In this document: one piece after another, positions 6,643 through 12,407 of the stretch | Layout: each line of letters opens with the position of its first letter | Position numbering within the stretch: the stretch's first letter is position 1 | Source: CAKTOF01 sp964523945 | GTDB lineage: Bacteria; Bacillota; Clostridia; Oscillospirales; Oscillospiraceae | Direction of reading: 5' to 3' | Assembly: GCA_964523945.1 (NCBI GenBank) | Contig: CAZGBU010000063.1 | Span: 1 to 12,407, forward strand | Length of the DNA stretch: 12,407 nucleotides | Made by a program: the position numbers and the translations under genes | Notes under the pieces: model-generated | What the model was told of the DNA's origin: nothing | Database searches by the model: none | Seen by the model: the letters and a program-made list of their open reading frames with translations, nothing else

Positions 6643-7300
6643 GGCTCGATCCCCTCCTCCCGCAGCAGTTTCTGCAGCAGCTTTCGTCCGCGCGCCGCGC
6701 GCGAGGCGACGGCGCNNNNNNNNNNNNNNNNNNNNNNNNNNNNNNNNNNNNNNNNNNNNNNNNNNNNNNNNNNNNNNNNNNNNNNNNNNNNNNNNNNNNN
6801 NNNNNNNNNNNNNNNAGCTTTCGTCCGCGCGCCGCGCGCGAGGCGACGGCGCTCTCGGACAGCCCGAGCTTCTGCGCGATTTCCCGCTCGGTGCAGCCAA
6901 GCAGTAGTTTCAATTCCAGCACTGCCCGGTATATCTGGGGCAGACGGCGAATGCATGCGACCAGCTCGCGGTAGCTCGCCGGCGACGGTTCATCGGGTGC
7001 GGCGCCGTCCTGCTCCTCCAGCGGAACGACGTTCTGCTGCTGCCGCAGCAGCGCGAGCGCTTCGTTTTTCACGATGGCGATGAGATACGCGGGCATTTTT
7101 TCGCATGGGGTTTGAAAGATCTTTTCTCTGTTCCGAATGATCTGCACCAGCGCATTCTGTACGGCATCCTCTGCATCCGCCGGATTCTTCAGAATCCGCC
7201 GCGCCGCGCGCAGCATTCGGTCGTGATGGGCATGGTAGAGCTGGAGGATCCGCTGTCGATCCTGTGCGTTGTCCAGTTCTGCCAGCAGCATTGTCAGCAT
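6639..7300 (-). CDS. ECF-type RNA polymerase sigma factor, second pair (contains a scaffold gap)
   Basis: ECF sigma with region 2 (RRILKNPADAEDAVQNALVQIIRNREKI, about 34-61) and region 4 (RRLPQIYRAVLELKLLLGCTEREIAQKLGLSESAVASRAARGRKLL, about 118-163). The 100 Ns at 6716-6815 are flanked by the same 37 bases (6679-6715 and 6816-6852). Collapsing one copy and the Ns removes 137 bp and leaves 525 bp, that is 174 residues plus stop, the exact length of the paralogue at 5244-5768, ending LLQKLLREEGIEP. So the gene is very probably intact. The chosen ATG (7300) has GAGGTGG 6 nt upstream; a GTG at 7309 would overlap that site. A strong promoter lies upstream. Confidence 0.9.
6716..6815. other. 100-N assembly gap
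   Basis: Exactly 100 Ns, the conventional placeholder for a gap of unknown size. Both edges carry an identical 37-bp segment, so the two contigs overlap and no sequence is likely to be missing. Confidence 0.95.
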
Positions 7301-7319
7301 GTATCCCACCTCGCTGCAG

Positions 7320-7351
7320 CTGTTCTGATATTCAAAAGTATAACAGAACAG
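7320..7351. repeat. 8-bp inverted repeat overlapping the sigma-operon -10 box, candidate operator
   Basis: CTGTTCTG (7320-7327) and CAGAACAG (7344-7351) are perfect inverted copies 16 bp apart. They bracket the -10 box and expected start site of the sigma operon. This geometry suits a dimeric repressor. No T-tract follows, so a terminator is unlikely. Confidence 0.4.
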
Positions 7352-7365
7352 GCAGCCTGTGTCTA
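7337..7365 (-). promoter_or_regulatory. Promoter of the second sigma/anti-sigma operon
   Basis: On the minus strand: TAGACA (7365-7360), a 17-bp spacer and TATACT (7342-7337), with an extended TG before the -10 box. It fits a housekeeping sigma-A promoter well and would start transcription near 7330, about 30 nt upstream of ATG 7300. Confidence 0.65.
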
Positions 7366-7444
7366 TCCTGGCGCGCGGACGGGCTTCCGTTCCGGGGCAG
7401 GATGTGGTATGCTGGTATCACCATGAGAGGAGGATCGATCGCGT

Positions 7445-8383
7445 ATGGAACTCAATCAGCTGCGGTATTTTCAGAAGGTTGCGCGCACCGAGAGTGTCAC
7501 CCGCGCGGCGCAGGAGCTGTTCATCTCCCAGCCCACGCTCAGCCAGAGCCTCGGGCGGCTCGAGAGCAGCCTCGGCGTCGAACTGTTCCTGCACCAGCCG
7601 GGCCGGCGCCTCCAGCTCAACGACGCCGGAAAGCTGTTCCTGCAGAAAGTCGACGCGGCATTTGCCGAACTGGAGCAGGGGGTCAGCCAGGTGCGCGAAC
7701 TGGCCGGCTGCGCCGGCACGCAGGTCTCCGTCGCCAGCTCCATCCACGATCTGTGCAGCGAGCTGACCATCACATTCCTGCGTGCGCATCCAGATACACG
7801 CGTTTCGCTGCGCCTGGTCGAGATCAACGACCTGACCGACCTGCTGCTGACCGATGAGGTCGACTTTGCCATCTCGCCATGTCCGCTGCCCGACGTACGG
7901 CTCGAGTCGTTCCCGCTCTACACCGAGGAACTGATGGCCGTCGTTGGCCCCGGCCACCGCCTGTTTGGCCGAGCAAGCTGCCCGCTGGGCGAGCTGCGCG
8001 GCGAGCGGTTCATTCTCAATTATTCGGAGTCCGACCGCAACTACCTCGAGCTGCTCTTCGGCGAGGACGGCGAGCAGTTTGACGTTGTGCTTGAGAGCAA
8101 CGAGCCGGATGTGATCCGGCGCGCCGTCAGCGCCGGCCTGGGCGTTGCATTCCGGCCGGCACGGCTTGTCATGCGCCGCCGGAAAGAGCATGATGCGCCG
8201 GAACCCAACTGGGCGCTGCGCATCACCGATGCCGGCGCTGCCGCCAACACGCCGACGTGTATCTCGCGCAAAAAAGGCCGCTTCCTGCTGCGTGCCGCCT
8301 CGGCGTTCTACGATGATGCCGTCGCCTACTGCCAGCGTGAGAGCGCCCTTGTGCAGGAATTCCTCGCGCACAGCGGCGCATAA
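7445..8383 (+). CDS. LysR-type transcriptional regulator
   Basis: A full-length 312-residue LysR regulator. The N-terminal helix-turn-helix reads MELNQLRYFQKVARTESVTRAAQELFISQPTLSQSLGRLE (1-40), with the wing LFLHQPGRRLQLNDAG. The rest is the two-lobed effector-binding domain, including TRVSLRLVEINDLTDLLLTDEVDFAISPCPL. The ATG at 7445 has AGAGGAGG upstream with an 11-nt gap, rather long. A weak promoter candidate is TTCCGT-N17-TATGCT (7385-7413). It is divergent from the second sigma operon and convergent with the flavoprotein operon, so either could be its target. The flavoprotein operon is the more usual kind of target (inference). No lesion is seen. Confidence 0.94.
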   Translation: MELNQLRYFQKVARTESVTRAAQELFISQPTLSQSLGRLESSLGVELFLHQPGRRLQLNDAGKLFLQKVDAAFAELEQGVSQVRELAGCAGTQVSVASSIHDLCSELTITFLRAHPDTRVSLRLVEINDLTDLLLTDEVDFAISPCPLPDVRLESFPLYTEELMAVVGPGHRLFGRASCPLGELRGERFILNYSESDRNYLELLFGEDGEQFDVVLESNEPDVIRRAVSAGLGVAFRPARLVMRRRKEHDAPEPNWALRITDAGAAANTPTCISRKKGRFLLRAASAFYDDAVAYCQRESALVQEFLAHSGA

Positions 8384-8386
8384 ATG

Positions 8387-8421
8387 CAGCCCCCGCCCGA
8401 TCCCGGGCGGGGGCTGTTTCT
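8387..8421. terminator. Terminator between the convergent LysR and flavoprotein genes
   Basis: A perfect 13-bp stem, CAGCCCCCGCCCG / CGGGCGGGGGCTG, with a 4-nt loop, followed on the plus strand by TTTCT. On the minus strand it is followed by CATTTAT, so it may serve both converging genes, better in the plus direction. Confidence 0.8.
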
Positions 8422-8433
8422 GTGGTGCGGTGT

Positions 8434-9959
8434 TTATGCGGATCCAAGGACGTATGCAGCGGTTTCTTCGCCGGCCAGGTAGCCGGAGTTGACGGCCCAG
8501 CAGAACGATGAGAACATCGGGCCGTATTCTGTGCCCATCCAGTTCGAGGCGTTATCGCCGACGGCATACAGACCGGGGATGACGCTCTGATCCGGGCGGA
8601 GCGCCTGCAGCTTCGCATTGATGGAGACGCCGCCCATTGTCACGTCGAAGTTGCGCTGCAGACGGATCGCATAGAACGGCCCAGTCTGAATTTTGCGCAG
8701 GTGCTCCGGCGCTTTGTAGAACTCGCGGTCAATGCCGGCGTCGCACTGGGCGTTGCAGCGTTCCACTGTCTCGCGCAGCACTTCGGGCGCGCAGCCGATG
8801 AATGGCGCAAGCGCCTCGAGTGTATCCGCCTTGGTGAGCTTGCCCTCGGCCTGCTCACGGTCGAGGTCGGCCCAGAACTCTTCCCAGGTCGGCGCCCGGT
8901 CGCCAAAGCGGACGTGCTCGAGCACAAGACCAAAGCCTTCCTCGAGCGTCGGCCGGTCGATCAGATATAGCCGAGCCCCTCGGGCTGGCGGTCGGTGATG
9001 TACTCCGCGTCGTCGGCCTCATCCTCGCAGCAGAAGCGCCGGCCGTCCTGGTTGACAATGATTGCCAGCGGTTCGTTGATCAGGCGCTGGACGGTATAGG
9101 TGCCGGGGTAGTGGCCAAGTGCATGCAGCGCCACGGACATGTTCTTGCCGACCTCAGCGCCGATCGCCTCGGCCATTGCAACGCCGTCGCCGGTCAGACT
9201 CTTCAGGCTGTAATGCGAAAAATAGTTGTCCGATGTAAAATAGCGCGGCAGGAACCGGCGGAGCATCTGCTCATTGCCGGCCATGTTGCCCGCAGCAATG
9301 ACAACGGCCCGCGCGCTGATGTGGAAGCTTGCCTCCTGTCCGTCGGCGCGCAGACCGGTGACAGCGCCTGCCTCGTCAGTGCACAGCGCACGTGCCTTGG
9401 TCTGCGTCAGGATCTGTACGCCGAACTGGGCACACGCACGCTCGAGTACGGTTATGACGGCGGTTCCCATATAGCCCGGCCCGTAGGCGGGATTATTCAG
9501 CGGGCTTTCACACAGCGGTTCTTTGATCAGCATCACAGCACCGTCGAACGCCCAGCGGCTGTTGTCGATGTCCGGCCCTTTGTCGACCAGCCACTCAAGA
9601 TAGCGGCCGGAGTTTTTCAGATACCGTGAAAAGATTGCGGGATCGAGCAGATACTTGTGGAATTTGTGCGCTGTCTCGAGGTAAAAGTCGGTCTTATCCT
9701 CGAAGCCGCGCTCGCGCTGATATTTCGAGGTTGTGCTCAGCAGGCCGCCGGCCAGGTAGCTGTTGCCGCCGATGCGTTCCATCTTCTCCACAACGACGAC
9801 CTTTGCCCCCAGCTCCGCCGCGCGCACGGCTACGCTCAGGCCGCTGCCGCCGCCGCCGACAATGGCGACGTCGCAGTCGATCGTCTGCTCCGGGCCGCCG
9901 GCGTAGGCTGGCAGTTCCGGCCGGTCGTAGGATTCATACATGCTCAATAGCTTGCTCAT
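8434..9959 (-). pseudogene. FAD-dependent oxidoreductase (fumarate-reductase/flavocytochrome-c-like), apparent frameshift
   Basis: Flavoprotein of the FAD-binding-2 family, whose members reduce C=C bonds (fumarate, urocanate, steroid or similar substrates) or run the reverse. The FAD site GGGGSG is at 35-40, followed by VVVEKMERIGGNSYLAGG. A central block has NEPLAIIVNQDGRRFCCED, and the C-terminal FAD motif is PGLYAVGDNASNWMG...WAVNSGYLAGEEAA-like. The frame from ATG 9959 stops at 8963-8961 after GLGYI, but the next frame continues at once with CTGATCGACCGG (LIDR) to the TAA at 8434. Removing a repeated AT in TATAT (about 8965-8969), or restoring one lost base, gives about 507 residues, normal for the family. 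Good ribosome site AAGGAGA; only 20 nt follow the upstream ene-reductase gene. No signal peptide is seen, so it is probably cytoplasmic. Confidence 0.87.
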
Positions 9960-9979
9960 AAAAGTTCTCCTTTCCTGCC

Positions 9980-11908
9980 TCAACGGACAAAGGTTGCTAC
10001 ATCAAATCCCTTGCGGACAGCCGCGTACACATTGCGCGCGCGCACGCAGTCACCGATGCGGACGAAGTCGTAGTCGTCGCTGCGCAGCGTCTCGGCCTCA
10101 TCTGTGCGGGCGCGCAGGCCGGCGGCGATCACGATGCTGTCGGCGGGGAAGACATGCTCCGTCCCGTCGGCCGCACGCGCTGAGACGCCGCTGCCTGTGA
10201 TGGCAGTGACGGTCATGCCGCAGCGGACAGCGGCGTTTTGCTCGAGCAGCGGCATCAGATAGCGCCGGTGGTCGGCAGTCGCATCGGCAGCGGCCGCTTC
10301 CCGCATCTCCAGGACGGTGACCGCGTGGCCGCGCTGTCCCAGATGCAGCGCTGTCTCGCAGCCGACCAGGCCGCCGCCGACAACCACAATGCGCCGGCCC
10401 AGGGCAAATCCGCTGTCAAACAGCGTGGTTGCCAGCACAACGTTCGGTCCGTCAACGCCCGGAATCGGCGGGATGATCGGTTCGGAGCCGATGGCGCAGA
10501 TTACCGTATCAGGCTGCTCGCGCGTGAGCAGCTCCCGCGTAACAGGCGTATTCAGAACGGTTTTAACGCCGTACAGGCTGCATTCGTATTCCAGCGTGCG
10601 CGCGTAGTGATACAGATCCTGCTTGAACGGCAGGTGGCGCTCCATGTTCAGCCAGCCGCCGAGGGAATCGCTTTTTTCGTACAGCGTTACATCGTGGCCG
10701 CGTTTTGCTGCGGTAATGGCCGCCTCCATGCCGCCGCAGCCGCCGCCGGCCACGATGATCTTCCGCTTCGGCGAGGATGGGACGGTGCGCATTGTAAACT
10801 CCCGCCCGGCCGTCGGATTGATTGCGCAGCGCAGTACCTTGCCCCGGTCATGATACTGCGCATTGTTGCAGACAAAGCAGCGCAGGCACTGATGGATTTC
10901 CTGCGTGCGGCCGGTGCGCGCTTTGGTGGGCAGTTCCGGGTCTGCCAGGATGCTGCGGCCGAGCACAAAGCCGTCGCACGCGCCTTCGTCCAGCAGCCGC
11001 TCCATCAGCTCCGGGTCAGTGAAGCCGCCGACCGCCGTGACCGGCACGGAGACGGCCTGTTTCACCGCGGTGGCCAGCGGTGCGTTGATCCCGCGCGGCT
11101 CAAAGACAGGAATGGCCATGCGGGTGGTCCAGGGTGCGCCGGCGGAGACGTTGATGAGATCGACATACGGCTCTGCCATGCGGCAGAATGCGGCGACTTC
11201 GTCGATGTCCAGCCCGCCCGGGAGAAACTCGCTGCCGGAAATGCGCATGTCCAGCGCAATGGTGCGGCCGACGCGCGCGCGTATACGCTCGAGCACCATC
11301 AGCGGAAACCGCGCGCGGTTCTCCAGGCTGCCGCCAAAGCGATCGGTGCGGTGATTGTGCAGTGGCGAGAGGAACTGGTGCAGCAGCCAGCCATGACCGC
11401 AGTGAATCATCGCCATATCAAAGGTGCAGTCGCGGCAGATTTCGACCGCATCGGCGAATGCGTCGGCGACTTGTTCCATGTCATCCGGCGTCATTTCACG
11501 GATCTCGTCACCCCATTCGTCGGTGTATCCGCTCGGTCCCATTGTCTGCACGCCGCCGTTGTAGACGGAGTCGGCCATTGCGCCGCCGTGGCTGATCTCA
11601 ATGCTGATGCAGGCATTGTGCGCATGGACGGCATCGGCGATGCGCTGGAGCGAAAAGGGGACATCCGGATTGTCAAAGCGGATTTGCTGCAGATGCGTCA
11701 TGCCGTTGTCGCTGGCGATGATGCTCTCGCCGAGCGTGACGAGCGCGGCGCCGCCGGCGGCCAGGCCCTCGTAAAATGCAATGGCCTGCTCGGTGTAGCC
11801 GCCCTTGGGGTCAAGCTCCACAATGGACATCGGTCCGGTTTCAATGCGGTTTTTCAGGATTAGATTGCCCACGTGCAGCGGGGAAAACAGTTTGGGATAA
11901 CAGCTCAT
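9980..11908 (-). CDS. NADH:flavin oxidoreductase / 2,4-dienoyl-CoA- or enoate-reductase-like ene-reductase (OYE family)
   Basis: A 642-residue intact protein built like FadH, BaiCD/BaiH or 2-enoate reductases. Residues 1-370 are an FMN TIM barrel (KLFSPLHVGNLILKNRI at 6-22; IHCGHGWLLHQFLSPL at 168-183 followed by NHRTDRFGGSLENRARF). A 4Fe-4S site has Cys341, 344, 347 and 361. The C-terminal part has two dinucleotide-binding sites, GGGCGG (388-393) and GGGLVG (511-516), for FAD and NAD(P)H. Electrons would pass from NAD(P)H via FAD and Fe-S to FMN and then to a C=C bond. His169 and His172 are conserved, but the usual catalytic Tyr of HGYL is Trp174. ATG 11908 is chosen because GGGAGGA lies 7 nt upstream; the frame extends further to 12001 without a better start. 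First gene of the two-flavoprotein operon. Confidence 0.94.
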   Translation of the reverse strand: MSCYPKLFSPLHVGNLILKNRIETGPMSIVELDPKGGYTEQAIAFYEGLAAGGAALVTLGESIIASDNGMTHLQQIRFDNPDVPFSLQRIADAVHAHNACISIEISHGGAMADSVYNGGVQTMGPSGYTDEWGDEIREMTPDDMEQVADAFADAVEICRDCTFDMAMIHCGHGWLLHQFLSPLHNHRTDRFGGSLENRARFPLMVLERIRARVGRTIALDMRISGSEFLPGGLDIDEVAAFCRMAEPYVDLINVSAGAPWTTRMAIPVFEPRGINAPLATAVKQAVSVPVTAVGGFTDPELMERLLDEGACDGFVLGRSILADPELPTKARTGRTQEIHQCLRCFVCNNAQYHDRGKVLRCAINPTAGREFTMRTVPSSPKRKIIVAGGGCGGMEAAITAAKRGHDVTLYEKSDSLGGWLNMERHLPFKQDLYHYARTLEYECSLYGVKTVLNTPVTRELLTREQPDTVICAIGSEPIIPPIPGVDGPNVVLATTLFDSGFALGRRIVVVGGGLVGCETALHLGQRGHAVTVLEMREAAAADATADHRRYLMPLLEQNAAVRCGMTVTAITGSGVSARAADGTEHVFPADSIVIAAGLRARTDEAETLRSDDYDFVRIGDCVRARNVYAAVRKGFDVATFVR

Positions 11909-11950
11909 CGGACATTCCTCCCTGCGGCGGATGCGCGCCGCGTTTTCTGC

Positions 11951-11963
11951 TGTTATTGTAACA
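11951..11963. promoter_or_regulatory. Palindrome overlapping the -10 box of the flavoprotein operon
   Basis: TGTTA-TTG-TAACA is a 13-bp dyad with 5-bp arms. On the minus strand it contains TACAAT (11960-11955) preceded by an extended TG, a plausible -10 box about 45 nt before the ene-reductase ATG. The matching -35 box (TTCCCG, 11983-11978) is weak, which would suit an activator-dependent promoter. The T-N11-A form fits a LysR-type site. Confidence 0.4.
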
Positions 11964-11998
11964 CGTTGCGGCCCGGCCGGGAAATATCGAGAAAGAAT

Positions 11999-12026
11999 CA
12001 AGCCATAGGCAATGGCCTATGGCTTG
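11999..12026 (-). terminator. 12-bp hairpin, likely terminator for leftward transcription of the CRISPR array
   Basis: CAAGCCATAGGC and GCCTATGGCTTG pair perfectly over 12 bp with a 4-nt loop. On the minus strand the stem is followed by ATTCTTTCT, a U-rich tail; on the plus strand there is none. It lies between the array end and the flavoprotein promoter, so it could stop array transcripts from running into that operon. Confidence 0.5.
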
Positions 12027-12126
12027 TCCAGGCAGGGCCGCTTGAAGCAGAACGCCGCGCCCACCCACGTCAAGCCGGGCAGGCGCAGCGGCTATCAGTA
12101 CCGGTGTCCATATGTGGCTCTTTCAG
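12027..12126. other. Spacer region between hairpin and CRISPR array
   Basis: These 100 bp hold no gene or motif I can support. There is no degenerate repeat copy next to the array in this stretch. Confidence 0.4.
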
Positions 12127-12407
12127 GTTTCAATCCACGCTCCCCGTGAGGGGAGCGACCAAAACGACAGAAGCGATATTAACAACAGGAAAAGTTTCAA
12201 TCCACGCTCCCCGTGAGGGGAGCGACAGCTTAACGTAATACGGTTAAACTATCCTGAGTAGTTTCAATCCACGCTCCCCGTGAGGGGAGCGACTCCGGGA
12301 TTTCGCCGTCGTCCTCATATTCCTCCAGGTTTCAATCCACGCTCCCCGTGAGGGGAGCGACGGGTGGCGACCCCGCCCGAAGACAGGCATCTGACGTTTC
12401 AATCCAC
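12127..12407 (-). CRISPR. CRISPR array, distal end, type I-C-like repeat (continues beyond the window)
   Basis: Four identical 33-bp repeats at 12127-12159, 12194-12226, 12261-12293 and 12329-12361, and the first 12 bases of a fifth at 12396-12407. The spacers are 34, 34, 35 and 34 bp. On the minus strand each repeat begins GTCGCTCCCC, can form an 8-bp stem CGCTCCCC/GGGGAGCG with loop TCAC, and ends TGGATTGAAAC, the 3' end typical of type I-C repeats that becomes the crRNA 5' handle. The array is therefore probably transcribed from right to left, and its leader and cas genes would lie beyond position 12407. No cas gene is in the window. All repeats, including the outermost, are perfect copies. 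Array call is certain; subtype is inferred from the repeat only. Confidence 0.96.

Noticed and set aside
5881..6900. Anti-sigma frame extended to 339 residues through the Ns
   Set aside because: The extension reads the end of the sigma gene in the wrong frame and depends on the artificial gap length; the ATG at 6642 with its ribosome site is the real start.
7418..8371. Open frame of 317 codons on the minus strand
   Set aside because: Antisense of the LysR gene, whose helix-turn-helix is clear on the plus strand.
10238..11863. Open frame of 541 codons on the plus strand
   Set aside because: It is entirely antisense to the ene-reductase gene, has no recognisable domain, and long antisense frames are common in GC-rich genes.
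1..12407. tRNA, rRNA or insertion-sequence genes
   Set aside because: None seen by eye on either strand; no transposase motif or flanking terminal repeats at the 4895 junction.

Overview
The window is GC-rich and reads like a gut anaerobe of the Oscillospirales (high-GC Clostridia). The pointers are an anaerobic radical-SAM sulfatase maturase, ECF sigma factors paired with DUF4367-type anti-sigma genes, a two-flavoprotein 'old yellow enzyme' operon with an Fe-S cluster, and a type I-C-like CRISPR repeat. This placement is inference; no rRNA or marker gene is present.

Layout from left to right. (1) 1-193, minus: N-terminus of a LysR-type regulator, divergent from the next operon across a region with back-to-back promoters and a 13-bp palindrome. 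(2) 337-3068, plus: a compact operon of anaerobic sulfatase-maturating enzyme, TauE/SafE-type anion exporter and NudC-type NADH pyrophosphatase. (3) 3289-4350, plus: branched-chain aminotransferase with its own promoter and a strong terminator. (4) 4409-4936, plus: first half of a threonine-aldolase-like lyase. It is cut off at about 4895-4900, where it abuts (5) a truncated anti-sigma gene and its ECF sigma gene on the minus strand (about 4895-5768). (6) 5881-7300, minus: a second, paralogous sigma/anti-sigma pair whose sigma gene contains a 100-N scaffold gap. (7) 7445-8383, plus: a second LysR-type regulator. (8) 8434-11908, minus: a two-gene operon of an FMN/Fe-S/FAD ene-reductase (OYE family, 642 aa) and an FAD-dependent fumarate-reductase-like oxidoreductase. 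(9) 12127-12407: the edge of a CRISPR array that continues beyond the window, preceded by a 12-bp hairpin.

How the genes fit together: the left operon suggests sulfate-ester or organosulfur use (maturase plus sulfur-anion exporter), but no sulfatase lies in view. The two sigma/anti-sigma pairs are a tandem duplication in which each sigma gene overlaps its anti-sigma gene by ATGA. The right operon looks like an anaerobic reductase for an enoate or similar unsaturated substrate, possibly controlled by the LysR gene beside it; the substrate cannot be read from the sequence.

The window carries an unusual load of lesions: an apparent frameshift in the maturase C-terminus, a TAG in place of an expected Trp codon in nudC, a junction truncating two genes, a frameshift in the FAD oxidoreductase, and a gap whose flanks are an identical 37-bp sequence. 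The gap is almost certainly a scaffolding artefact: merging the flanks restores a 174-residue sigma factor, exactly the length of its paralogue. Whether the other lesions are real gene decay or draft/metagenome assembly errors cannot be settled from the sequence alone. I found no convincing wholly new system; the most unusual biology is the duplicated ECF module with one sensor domain lost, and the Trp-variant ene-reductase operon.
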